Both the position numbers and the translations under genes were made by a program. From the NCBI GenBank assembly GCA_963846715.1, contig CAWJXA010000001.1, positions 558,001 to 622,000 on the forward strand: a DNA stretch of 64,000 bases, in the 5' to 3' direction. The notes under the pieces were generated by a model. That model ran no database searches. It was not told where the DNA came from and worked only from the letters and a program-made list of their open reading frames with translations. Below are positions 1-7,396 of this stretch, piece after piece. Position 1 is the stretch's first letter, and every line of letters begins with the position of its first letter. The DNA is from Bog-257 sp963846715. Lineage in GTDB: Bacteria; Acidobacteriota; Terriglobia; Terriglobales; Acidobacteriaceae.

Positions 1-358
1 TACGCTCAACGCAGAGCCGGATGGCGTCAATCTCCGAGTCGGCGATAGGGGCTGGCACTCCGTTGAACGACAACATTCGAACGACACTAGGAGTGGATAG
101 TACCTTGACTCGCTCGTCAGGATGGATCCGAGTGAAGATATAACCGGGAAAGAGCGGGAAGTCGATACTGACTTTGCGGTCTTTCCACTGCCTCTCGCTA
201 GCGAAGGTAGGCAAGAATACCTCGACGGCCTTCCAATCGAGCTGATCTTTCACCGCCTTCTCATGGCGTGGGTAGGTATAGACGGCATACCAAGAAAGGG
301 CATCTCTCACTTGTGATGGAGATAGCAGGCTTGGCAAGGACTCTGCGAGTAGGCTCAT
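1..358 (-). CDS. NusG/RfaH-type transcription antiterminator (UpxY-like), 3' part beyond window
   Basis: Reading the minus strand from an ATG at 358 gives 119 uninterrupted residues up to the window edge. The N-terminal NGN domain is clear: WYAVYTYPRHEKAVKDQL from residue 23, then FLPTF, PLFPGYIFTRI and TPSVVRMLSFNG, the usual order in NusG paralogues. A GGGAG stands 5 bases before the ATG. Such paralogues (RfaH, UpxY, LoaP) bind RNA polymerase and let it read through long polysaccharide operons; in many bacteria they are the first gene of the locus, so an exopolysaccharide cluster may lie to the left (inference). The C-terminal KOW domain is outside the window. It could also be a second general NusG, but the leading residues and lack of secE/ribosomal neighbours argue against this. 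Confidence 0.85.
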   Translation of the reverse strand, partial: MSLLAESLPSLLSPSQVRDALSWYAVYTYPRHEKAVKDQLDWKAVEVFLPTFASERQWKDRKVSIDFPLFPGYIFTRIHPDERVKVLSTPSVVRMLSFNGVPAPIADSEIDAIRLCVER

Positions 359-774
359 GGTTCTCCCTAAGCCGCCGTAGTCAACAATCGGGCAGCGCTT
401 CGCGATGGTGACTTACAGGCAGTCACTGTGGAAAAGCTATGTCTCTAGGTTTCTGGCTAAGGGGAAAGCCGAAAAAGCGGCAATAATTTCGAGGTTGATG
501 ACGGCAGGGGGCGCAACAGTTACCAACTCGAAGCAGCCAATTTTTAAATGTCTAATTTGCTTGTTGACGACTATAAGAACTGTGGCGGCGTTTGGCAATG
601 AGCATTGTGGCGCGCTCCAAATGAGACTAAAAGCTAAACAACTCCTCAAAAACTGCGCCGCCATTTATGCAAACATTATGCCCAATTGCGGTTGAGAAGT
701 TGTTCTCAGGGCGGTAAGGCGTGAGGCAGGACCCGTTTCGGATGAAGCAATGGAGCTCGGAAAAGTCGAGCAGA
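359..774. other. gene-free stretch upstream of the NusG-like gene
   Basis: Short overlapping open frames occur on both strands (405-695 plus, 437-664 minus) but none shows a protein-like composition or a ribosome binding site. Apart from the possible sigma-54 element it holds nothing I can name; it is probably promoter and leader of the gene at 1-358. Confidence 0.5.
669..683 (-). promoter_or_regulatory. possible sigma-54 (-24/-12) promoter of the NusG-like gene
   Basis: On the minus strand the bases GGGCATAATGTTTGC carry GG and GC exactly 10 bases apart, with CA after the GG and TTGC at the end, close to the consensus TGGCAC-N5-TTGC. It points to the NusG-like gene 310 bases downstream and would leave a long leader. 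A single match of this quality can be chance; no activator site was identified. Confidence 0.3.
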
Positions 775-1473
775 TTAAGCTCTTTGGCCGACTAGATAGA
801 GGATCAGCTCAGCGCGGCTGGAGATTCCCAGCCTTTCGAAGATTCGAAACAGGTGGTTCTTCACGGTATGCTCGCTGAGGTTCAACTGCTGGGCGATCTC
901 GCGATTCTTCAGACCATCGGCCACTAACGATACAATCTCTTCCTCGCGTCTGCTCAGCAGGATCTTACCCTTTACATCCGTGATTCGGCTTGGAATGGCA
1001 GCTGATAAGGCTTCGAGAAGGTACTGCAGCTGCTTGCTGTTGGCCCACACCTGTCCACGGTAGACGCTGTAGATGCACTTGCACAGCATCTCGTACGACT
1101 GGTCCCGCTCACAGACGCCCACAGCTCCGAAGCGAAATGCGTCGATCACCAGGCTGCGCTCGTGCTGGTCGAGCAACATAACGCAGCGCAGGTTTGGACG
1201 GGCCTTGGTCAGTTGCCGCAAAAGTGAGAAGCCGCTAAGCGGTCCGTTCTTTAAGGTAGAGCCGATAACGGCAACATCTATGTCGTCGAGTTGGGGCTCT
1301 TCGCCTTCACCGTAGCTGCAAGCGGTTTCGACCACTCGAAGGTTGTATTCCGACGCCTCAAGGGCGCGCGACAAGAGCTCGCACCCCATCCGGGTGGCCT
1401 CAAAGACGACAACTCGAATGGTGGGACTCTGCGGATTCTCGTTGTGCGAGACCCTCAAACCGTGGTCGGCCAT
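775..1473 (-). CDS. NarL/LuxR-type regulator with degenerate receiver domain
   Basis: The protein has 232 residues, normal for the NarL family. The C-terminal LuxR helix-turn-helix is complete: LSRREEEIVSLVADGLKNREIAQQL, then LSEHTVKNHLFRIFERLGISSR (about residues 170-220). The N-terminal receiver keeps its fold pattern but has lost the acidic pocket: VVVFEAT replaces the usual DD-containing turn, and DVAVIGSTLK replaces the strand ending in the phospho-accepting Asp. It is therefore probably not controlled by phosphorylation from a histidine kinase (inference). It is encoded upstream of, and in the same direction as, the NusG-like gene, so it may control the polysaccharide locus expected to the left. 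The start at 1473 has no strong ribosome binding site. Confidence 0.85.
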   Translation of the reverse strand: MADHGLRVSHNENPQSPTIRVVVFEATRMGCELLSRALEASEYNLRVVETACSYGEGEEPQLDDIDVAVIGSTLKNGPLSGFSLLRQLTKARPNLRCVMLLDQHERSLVIDAFRFGAVGVCERDQSYEMLCKCIYSVYRGQVWANSKQLQYLLEALSAAIPSRITDVKGKILLSRREEEIVSLVADGLKNREIAQQLNLSEHTVKNHLFRIFERLGISSRAELILYLVGQRA

Positions 1474-1909
1474 AGTTGGACAGTCGAACTTTCGAAGCGA
1501 CGATGATTAAGAAATTACACTTAAGTCTACGGGGGAATTCTCATTATCCGCAAGCCCAAACCGTGCTAGTGAGCTGCGGCACCTTAGCCGAGCGAATGAG
1601 TGCAATCACTAACACTTCTGTAAGGCTGATGCAAACTTTTGTCTCTATCTTTTCAGAGCCTTTTGTCCTAATCGACGATGAGAAGATTATGAGAGCATCC
1701 CGTGTCTTAAATATCGGCAAAAATGAGAACCGTCTCCAGACGGGCTCGGTACGATTGTAACATTCCTGCTTTGTCTTGTTTCAAAGCCGCACTTCGAGAT
1801 GCCCCGCATGATCTCCTCACGCCTCATGTGTTTCATATCACGGCCAGCATGGCTATTAGGCAATTTGACAGAAAAATAGCTTCTGACTGAGAATAAAGAA
1901 AGGTAGACA
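1474..1909. other. divergent intergenic region, no gene seen
   Basis: This stretch separates the leftward LuxR gene from the rightward vapBC pair and must hold both promoters. It is less GC-rich than the flanks. Short open frames on both strands lack protein-like composition. No operator could be identified with confidence. Confidence 0.45.
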
Positions 1910-2182
1910 ATGTTGCAGAAGGATAGACAACCCGGGGGCCTCAATGTCAAAGATCCGGAAGCCCACCGTCTTGCTCAGGCCATTGCCAAGGCCACTGGCG
2001 AGACCATGACTCATGCCGTCAAGGAAGCTCTGCGGGAACGCTACGAACGTCTGCAATCCCGCCGGGGCAAGGCCTCCGTTAAGGAACTTCTCGCCATCGC
2101 CAAACGCGCCTCCGCCCAGGTCAAACGTCCTTATCTGGATCACGCCGAATTCCTTTATGACGAGCGCGGTGTCCCCAAGTGA
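1910..2182 (+). CDS. vapB: VapB-type antitoxin (Rv0623 family)
   Basis: The 90-residue protein begins after an AAAGG-type ribosome binding site. Residues 10-47 (LNVKDPEAHRLAQAIAKATG, then ETMTHAVKEALRERYERL) form the ribbon-helix-helix pattern of Rv0623-like antitoxins; the C-terminal half is charged and should wrap around the toxin. Its TGA overlaps the GTG start of the downstream PIN gene, the usual translational coupling of VapBC pairs. In the family the antitoxin binds its own promoter and neutralises the RNase; the same is expected here. The five or so residues before LNVKD are unusual and the true start could be slightly later, but no other start has a better ribosome binding site. Confidence 0.85.
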   Translation: MLQKDRQPGGLNVKDPEAHRLAQAIAKATGETMTHAVKEALRERYERLQSRRGKASVKELLAIAKRASAQVKRPYLDHAEFLYDERGVPK

Positions 2183-2568
2183 TCCTTGACACTTCCGCGC
2201 TCGCCGCCATCTTTTTTGGGGAACCCGAAGCCGCCCTCTACACCCAGTTCATCCACGACGCTGACCGCTGCCTGATGAGCGCTGCAAACTTCCTGGAGCT
2301 CTGCGTCGTTATTGAAGGCCAGATTGGCTCAGATGCCGGCCGTCAATGTGATGTTTTTTTCCGCAGAGCCGGCATCATCATCGAACCTTTCACCGTCGAG
2401 CAGGCGCATCTCGCGCGCCAGGCCTTCCTCGACTTTGGCAAGGGCCGCCACGCCGCCGGGCTGAATTTCGGCGACTGCTTCGCCTATGCGCTCACAAAGA
2501 TCACCGGCGAGCCGCTCCTCTTCAAGGGGGAGGATTTCAAAAAGACCGACATTCCATCCGCTCTCTAA
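2179..2568 (+). CDS. vapC: VapC-type PIN-domain RNase toxin
   Basis: The 129-residue protein starts with a GTG inside the stop region of the antitoxin gene (GTGA overlap). It shows the PIN-domain acidic set: MILDTSALAAI at the start, NFLELCVVIE near residue 40, and LNFGDCFAYAL near residue 96, followed by the terminal strand PLLFKGEDFKKTDI. VapC enzymes cut tRNA or rRNA when freed from VapB; the particular target cannot be read from the sequence. All catalytic acids appear present, so the pair looks functional. Confidence 0.9.
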   Translation: MILDTSALAAIFFGEPEAALYTQFIHDADRCLMSAANFLELCVVIEGQIGSDAGRQCDVFFRRAGIIIEPFTVEQAHLARQAFLDFGKGRHAAGLNFGDCFAYALTKITGEPLLFKGEDFKKTDIPSAL

Positions 2569-2734
2569 ACGAGAGATCAGACGACAAACAGCTCCTTCGG
2601 GGTCCTGCGCTCGACGCCCTCTTCGTTTTCCGCGTTCTGAAGAGAGGCAGAACTTCGCCACTCGACGATCGAATGTATCACTAAGCTATTCCGTGGGAGT
2701 GGCGGGGTTGAGTGGCGCTTTGACGTAGGTTGGA

Positions 2735-3160
2735 ATGGTGGCGGCGTTATGGCACATGGCGTGGTGGATAGGCGTCGTCCTCTCGACTGTGGTCATTCTG
2801 TGCGCAGTCCTCGTCATTGCTGCAATTGGCCACTCGCACTCGTGGGAATCAGAAGCGGAGAAACAACTCAAGCAGCGCTACCTAAGAGATCGAACTCCGG
2901 AGAAGAAAAAAGGGGGGCTGAGCGCACTCTCCTGGGACACAGGCAGAATTTGCCTCCCTCGCGCACTGGGCACGGGGACCGACTCGATCTGGGCGTGGCT
3001 CATCGCACCGCGTGCCATTGCCCCGTCCCATGCTGGTCGTGATATGTCCCGCTTATCGTCCTGCCCTGGACGGTGCCCTCCACGCGAGGGCCATTCACTC
3101 TACCCCGAAAGGTCAGCACGGTGGGCGTTTTGGTGCGGAAGAGGATGTGTTGCTGGTTGA
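2735..3160 (+). CDS. small membrane protein with SHOCT-like end, probably frameshifted
   Basis: The first 50 residues look real: a single membrane helix (WIGVVLSTVVILCAVLVIAAI) followed by ESEAEKQLKQRYL, the opening of the short C-terminal SHOCT motif (RYxRGEI). After RYL the frame drifts into atypical sequence and runs into the antisense of the next gene. In the third frame the bases right after this point read EIELRRRKKGG and stop at 2919-2921, which completes a SHOCT-like tail. The natural product is therefore probably about 60 residues, ending at 2921, with an indel near 2890. The function of SHOCT proteins is poorly known; they are often membrane-anchored oligomerising proteins. Confidence 0.4.
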   Translation: MVAALWHMAWWIGVVLSTVVILCAVLVIAAIGHSHSWESEAEKQLKQRYLRDRTPEKKKGGLSALSWDTGRICLPRALGTGTDSIWAWLIAPRAIAPSHAGRDMSRLSSCPGRCPPREGHSLYPERSARWAFWCGRGCVAG

Positions 3161-3395
3161 TCGTTCCTTCCAGTTCGCCTTGCTGGCCCGGACCTTGATA
3201 GTGGCCATTGATAGCATTACCCTGCTGCGTGAGTTGCAGGGTTTGGGTACGGTGCCGGCCATCCGGTCCGATGGAGTGAATCGTCCAAGGGCCGGCGACA
3301 TTGGCCGGCGGCTCCTGGGCGACGGTCATGGTGCCGGCAGCGAGCAATAGGAAGATGGAGCAGAACGGAAGCAAGTTGGTCTTATTGTTCTTCAT
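3000..3395 (-). CDS. secreted protein of unknown function
   Basis: Starting at the ATG at 3395, which has GGAGT 6 bases upstream, the protein has 131 residues (a TTG 12 bases earlier is less likely). It opens with KNNK and a hydrophobic signal segment ending ...TMTVAQ, then a mature part of about 105 residues made of short beta-strand-like repeats (GPWTIHS, TLQLTQQGNAINGHYQG, LEGTINQQHILFRT, RGRVNGPRVEGTVQG, ISGTYHD). The pattern resembles lipocalin-like or stress-induced secreted beta proteins, but I do not recognise a named family. It faces the 2735 gene, whose long open frame overlaps its end. Confidence 0.75.
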   Translation of the reverse strand: MKNNKTNLLPFCSIFLLLAAGTMTVAQEPPANVAGPWTIHSIGPDGRHRTQTLQLTQQGNAINGHYQGPGQQGELEGTINQQHILFRTKTPTVLTFRGRVNGPRVEGTVQGRTISGTYHDQHGTGQWHAVR

Positions 3396-3607
3396 GGCGG
3401 ACTCCAATCAGCGCACTCGGTGGGGCTAAGCCGTGATTTTGAGAGCAGCAAGGCAGCGGTACTGCTCAACGGCAAGCGGAGGTTGATTGACGCGAAGGGA
3501 CATGTGATACCGGACGAGCTGTAAGTTCGAGCGGGGCCCTGGTTCGATGCTGCCTTCGGAAACGACCTAACGAACTCAGCAGGTGACACCGGGGCCCGCG
3601 CGGATTG

Positions 3608-5056
3608 CTAGATGCGCTCCAGCACCGCCTTAAGGTACTTCCAGAAGCTCTCGACCGATGAGATTTGCACGCGCTCGTTGGGGCTGTGCGGGTCGACAAT
3701 GGTCGGGCCGAACGACACCATCTGCATGCCGGGATATTTTTCTCCGATGACGCCGCACTCCAGACCGGCGTGCATGGCAATCAGCTTGGCGGGCTCACCG
3801 AAGATGTCTTCATGCACCGATTGCAGCTTGCGCACGATGTCGCTGGCGGGCTCGGGCTTCCATCCCGGGTAACTGCCGCGATGTTCAACCTCGAATCCCG
3901 CCAGGCGGCAGGCGGTGGCGACCATGCGAGCGGCGCTTTGTTTGCTGCTTTCGATGGCGCTGCGCTGGCTGGTAACGATCTCGACCACATCGCCCTTGGT
4001 CGTGATAATGGCAAGGTTGGTGGAGTTCTGCACCAACCCTGGAACGTCGGGGCTCATGGCGAGAACGCCGTGGGCCAGGGTCACCAGCAAATCGACGGTC
4101 TGCCTGGCGTCGGCTGAGCCGAGAACTTTCTCCGGGCGGTCGGCCTTCTCGACCGTGATCTGCAGATCGGGATCGAAGCCGCCAAGGTCTGCCTTGTACT
4201 CGGCCTCGGCGTTAGCGACCACAGACCTCAGTTCCTTTTCTTTCGACGTGTCCAGCGCGATGATCGAGGACGCCTCGCGAGGGATTGCATTTTGCGCGCT
4301 TCCACCTTTGATGTCGGCGATCTCAACCGGCAGACTTTCCAGTGCCTTCTGCAACACGGCGCCCAAAATCCGCAAAGCATTGCCGCGGCCTTGATGGATG
4401 TCCACACCGGAGTGTCCACCCTTCAGACCAAACACCTTAATGCGCCAGCCCGAGCCGGCACTGGCAGGACGAAGCGTAACCTTGCGACGGGCGGTCGTGG
4501 TCATTCCACCGGAGCAGCCGATGCAGAGCGTTCCCTTCTCCTCGTTGTCGAGGTTCAGGAAGTAACTGGACTTGAGAACGCCGCCCTGAAATTCCGCAGC
4601 GCCGGTAAGACCCGTCTCTTCGTCGATGGTGAAGACGAACTCCAGCGGACCGTGAGCGATGTCGGTGCTCTCCATGACCGCGAGGGCAGCAGCGACGCCA
4701 ACGCCGTTATCGGAGCCTAGAGTGGTTCCGTCGGCCTTCAGCCAGTCGCCATCGCGGACGAGCTTGATGGGATCGGTGTCGAAGTTGTGGGCCGTGCCTT
4801 CGTTCTTTTCGCAGACCATGTCGAGGTGGCCCTGGAGCAATGCCATGGTCGCGCCCTCGCGACCCTTGTGGGCCGGCTTGCGGACAACGATGTTGCCGGC
4901 CTTGTCCTGAACAACTTCGAGACCTAGACGAGCCGCTTGCGCCAGCACGTAGTCGCGCGCGGCAGCTTCCTTGGTTGAGGCGCGAGGGATGGCCGCGAGC
5001 GCGTCAAAATGCTTCCACACTGGTTTAGGTTCCAACTCTGCAAGTGCAGTTACCAT
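3608..5056 (-). CDS. pepD: aminoacyl-histidine dipeptidase (peptidase D, M20 family)
   Basis: The product of 482 residues matches the usual 485 of PepD. I place the start at the ATG at 5056 because GGAGGA lies 5 bases before it; the frame stays open upstream to 5272 but that part is read-through of repeats. Zinc-binding and catalytic motifs are in order: QGHLDMVCEK, LGSDNGVGVA, DEETGLTGAAEF, LDNEEKG and, near the end, MHAGLECG. The lid domain follows about residue 190. The enzyme cleaves dipeptides with N-terminal amino acids, such as beta-Ala-His, in the cytoplasm. It stands alone, with the 80-bp-family repeat core at 5131-5172 just upstream. Confidence 0.95.
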   Translation of the reverse strand: MVTALAELEPKPVWKHFDALAAIPRASTKEAAARDYVLAQAARLGLEVVQDKAGNIVVRKPAHKGREGATMALLQGHLDMVCEKNEGTAHNFDTDPIKLVRDGDWLKADGTTLGSDNGVGVAAALAVMESTDIAHGPLEFVFTIDEETGLTGAAEFQGGVLKSSYFLNLDNEEKGTLCIGCSGGMTTTARRKVTLRPASAGSGWRIKVFGLKGGHSGVDIHQGRGNALRILGAVLQKALESLPVEIADIKGGSAQNAIPREASSIIALDTSKEKELRSVVANAEAEYKADLGGFDPDLQITVEKADRPEKVLGSADARQTVDLLVTLAHGVLAMSPDVPGLVQNSTNLAIITTKGDVVEIVTSQRSAIESSKQSAARMVATACRLAGFEVEHRGSYPGWKPEPASDIVRKLQSVHEDIFGEPAKLIAMHAGLECGVIGEKYPGMQMVSFGPTIVDPHSPNERVQISSVESFWKYLKAVLERI

Positions 5057-5510
5057 GGCTTCCTCCGTAGGTTTTGAGTGCAATGTCATGGTACAGCGAG
5101 GGAGGAAAAGTGGCGAGGCGGGAAGGCAGTGTGCCCACCCTCTCGCCAAAGGCGGGCGAGAAAGATGGGCACGCATATTCTTGTAACGCACGCGTAGAGG
5201 CTGGGGCCACCCGGCATGAAGTGGAGGCCGCCCTAGCCAGCTTCGCCCAACAGAGGGGCAAACCTGTGGCACTCCATTGGTGGTCGGCGAGATTGGTGAG
5301 ACGATTTCTATAGCGGTCCCGCAATAGATACATCCGATTTGTACGGGCAGTGTGGCGCTTCAGCGCCGCGTTCTGCCTCGGCCAAACACCTCGCTTAAGG
5401 CGCTGAGGTCGACGACCTCGGGCCTTAAGCGATTTTTTCTTCTTGCCCGATACGCGGGCCTGAAGGCCCGCACTACCCGTGCGGGAGGATACACCAATCC
5501 GGGAAGTGCT
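5057..5510. other. gene-free stretch with two dispersed repeats
   Basis: It holds the repeat core at 5131-5172, the palindrome GGCGCTTCAGCGCC near 5353-5366 (compare 58322-58340 and inside the 240-bp elements), and a further palindromic GGGCCTGAAGGCCC-type block near 5456-5476. No gene was seen. Confidence 0.55.
5131..5172 (-). repeat. core of dispersed palindromic repeat (third copy, inverted)
   Basis: On the minus strand this reads GTGCCCATCTTTCTCGCC and then a GCGAGAGGGTGGGCAC end, matching the palindromic core of the repeats at 36444-36524 and 38589-38669 with few differences. It forms a hairpin around CTTTGG. Confidence 0.6.
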
Positions 5511-5666
5511 CTAATCGAGCGCGCAAGCGGGGTGCTTGCAGTCGCACTGGATCTCGGTTTCCTTTTCGTCCTGGGCGTCGTGGCAGTAGGCGCTGCAATA
5601 TTTTTCGTTTGCCGCAACGGTACATTCGCACATCGAGTGAGCGCACTTCTTGTTTTCGTCAGCCAT
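5511..5666 (-). CDS. bacterial metallothionein (BmtA/SmtA-like), 51 residues
   Basis: The minus strand from the ATG at 5666 reads a 51-residue protein ending in TAG at 5511. It has eight cysteines and three histidines: CAHSMCECTV near residues 8-17, KYCSAYCHDA near 22-31, and QCDCKHPACAL at the end. This is the spacing of bacterial metallothioneins (CxxxxCxC, YCSxxC, CxCxHxxC), which store or detoxify Zn, Cd or Cu in the cytoplasm. AAAGGAAAA lies 6 bases before the ATG. It is a single gene with no visible SmtB-type repressor beside it. Family assignment rests on the cysteine pattern and small size. Confidence 0.88.
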   Translation of the reverse strand: MADENKKCAHSMCECTVAANEKYCSAYCHDAQDEKETEIQCDCKHPACALD

Positions 5667-5980
5667 GCAGGTTTTCCTTTCTATGACAAACAGTGATTGG
5701 GTATTCGATGCAGAATACCGCAGGTTTCACTGCCCGGCCAGAACCCGGAACAGCAGATCAAAACGGGCCCACACAACGGGCAGAAGAGTCCGTGTGAGTA
5801 ACCTGCCGTCCCTCCACCACCCCAGCACGTGCAACAACGGCACGTGTTGGGGACCCCGGCTACGGAGCTCGATTTCCGCGCGTTCTACTCCACCGGCGAA
5901 AACGAAACTGCGTACTGACACAGACTCTGAAGGCCGCCTCTGCCAAAGCGGCAGCAAATCGACAAACGCAGCGTTGCTGT
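5667..5980. other. gene-free stretch containing a 50-bp repeat
   Basis: The only recognisable content is the repeat at 5861-5910 and a palindrome around 5826-5848 (GCACGTGCAACAACGGCACG type). A 76-codon open frame on the minus strand here runs through the repeat and is not protein-like. Confidence 0.5.
5861..5910 (-). repeat. 50-bp dispersed repeat, copy 1 (inverted relative to 54041-54090)
   Basis: The reverse complement of this segment matches 54041-54090 at 48 of 50 positions, counted by eye. It begins CAGTTTCGTTTTCGCC and contains GAGTAGAACGCGCGG and ATCGAGCTCCGTA. Both copies are intergenic and 48 kb apart. Confidence 0.75.
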
Positions 5981-6994
5981 TCAGTTCTTTCCTTTTGCGC
6001 CTTTTGCCTTCTTGCCCGGCAAAGCCAGGTCCTCGGCAACGTTGTCGTCTTCCTTCTCCAGTTCGGCCATCAGCCCCTCGTCGGTCAGGTCGAGTGGATG
6101 CGAGTTTTCCCAGTCGTGATGCACAACCTGGTGAAGCCGGTCGACGATATCTTCGTCGCGCACTTCAATAGCCAGCTCGCGACGGCTGTCGAAGCTACCC
6201 GGCGCGATGTTGATGGAGCCGATAATGGCCCGCACCCCATCGGCGAACAGCAACTTGGCGTGAAGTTTCAGGCCCTTAAGCTTGTGCACCTTGACGCCGA
6301 CATCATCGAGAATGCGCAGGCCGCCGACGCCTTCGATCAGCTTCTCTTTCTTCAGCTTGTGGGGCGGCCGTGCCATGAGATGGATTTTGACGCCTCGACG
6401 GTTGGCCCGCACCAGCCGCTCGATGATGACCGGGTCCTGATAGCGCTCGTTCTGCAGCCAGAGGGAATGCTTGGCCTCGTCGATAAACTGGCCGATGCGC
6501 TGGCGCCCGTTTCCGACACACCAGATCAGATGCGAATGTTCGCCAGGATCAAAAGATTGGCGGGTCCAGTCGGCTTCAAAGCAATCGCAAATCTCTTTCA
6601 CCTCAGGGCCATAGGCGGTGACGACGGCGTAATCGCGGGTCTCGGTCAGGTTCTTGGTCTGCCAATTCAGCGACTTCACGAACGCCATTTCGTCATCGAC
6701 GACCATCGACTTTTCGTGGGTGAGATCGAAAGCGGGATTACTGTCGAGCACTTCGATTCCGGCGGCGGTAAGCTGCTTTCGGGAATCCTCGTTTTCGGCT
6801 TCTCCGCTGCGGCGGGCGGGATTCAGCATGATGCGGACCTTCACACCCCGTTTGTGAGCTGCGATGACCGCTTGCAGCAGGCTGGGGTCGGAGAAGACAA
6901 ACATCTTGATGCTGAGCGATTTTGACGCGTTATTGATGGCGTCCAGGATAGGCTTGGCAGTGTCGTCAGGTAGTACGATCAAGGACCGGGACAT
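5981..6994 (-). CDS. phospholipase D-like protein (cardiolipin synthase type)
   Basis: The 337-residue protein has two PLD catalytic motifs: THEKSMVVDDEMAFVKSLN near residue 93 and LHAKLLFADG..IIGSIN near residue 240 (HxKxxxxD each). GGAAGGG lies 5 bases before the ATG. There is no signal peptide or membrane segment, unlike classical cardiolipin synthases, and the length is shorter than their roughly 480. Family members transfer or hydrolyse phosphatidyl groups, and some cut DNA. The C-terminal tail is acidic then lysine-rich (KKAKGAKGKN). It is transcribed alone. Substrate is unknown. Confidence 0.85.
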   Translation of the reverse strand: MSRSLIVLPDDTAKPILDAINNASKSLSIKMFVFSDPSLLQAVIAAHKRGVKVRIMLNPARRSGEAENEDSRKQLTAAGIEVLDSNPAFDLTHEKSMVVDDEMAFVKSLNWQTKNLTETRDYAVVTAYGPEVKEICDCFEADWTRQSFDPGEHSHLIWCVGNGRQRIGQFIDEAKHSLWLQNERYQDPVIIERLVRANRRGVKIHLMARPPHKLKKEKLIEGVGGLRILDDVGVKVHKLKGLKLHAKLLFADGVRAIIGSINIAPGSFDSRRELAIEVRDEDIVDRLHQVVHHDWENSHPLDLTDEGLMAELEKEDDNVAEDLALPGKKAKGAKGKN

Positions 6995-7396
6995 AGGGTT
7001 TCCCTTCCAACAGAATCGGCGGCTGCCGATCCAGAAAAATCATTCACCACAGAGGCACAGAGGACACAGAGATTTTTAAATCGAGTTTTCTGCGTAATCT
7101 CCAAGCCTGCATGGTTAAACACATCAGAGGCAGACCAAAACCGCGTTACGTTCGCGTTAGCCAGCATCATTCATAGGATCTCAAGCTTTGAAGGGGCACG
7201 GCTTCCGCCGCGCCGTTGCAAGCCCATTATTTCTGTTATCCCGAGCCGGCTTCAGCCGGCGGGAGGAAGGCAAACTCCCTCAGGGGCTGAAGCCCAGTTC
7301 TGCAGTAGTTCGTACGGCGTGCCTGAAGGCACGCCCCTTCAAAGCTACTTTTCTCACGCCTCCCAACCGACAAATAGGGCACATTGAATTGTCTGT
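6995..7396. other. gene-free stretch with palindromic repeats
   Basis: After the CACAGAGG arm, positions 7185-7345 contain three short palindromes: GAGCCGGCTTCAGCCGGC at 7242-7259, a GGGGCTGAAGCCC block near 7280, and CGTGCCTGAAGGCACG near 7319-7334. Blocks of this type recur through the window between genes. No coding signal was seen. Confidence 0.5.
7043..7071 (+). repeat. CACAGAGG-type dispersed repeat, single arm
   Basis: This arm reads TTCACCACAGAGGCACAGAGGACACAGAG. Related arms occur at 55719-55745, 55841-55870 (as an inverted pair) and 63055-63083. Intergenic repeats of this kind are widespread in soil bacteria; their role is unknown. Confidence 0.7.

Noticed and set aside
405..695. 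96-codon plus-strand open frame
   Set aside because: Composition is not protein-like, no ribosome binding site, overlaps another frame on the opposite strand; lies in a promoter/leader region.
711..722. GGCGGTAAG resembling an ops/JUMPstart element
   Set aside because: It is on the plus strand, opposite to the NusG-like gene it would serve, and the match is too short.
7242..7334. CRISPR-like short repeats
   Set aside because: The palindromes are irregularly spaced, differ in sequence, and no cas gene is present.
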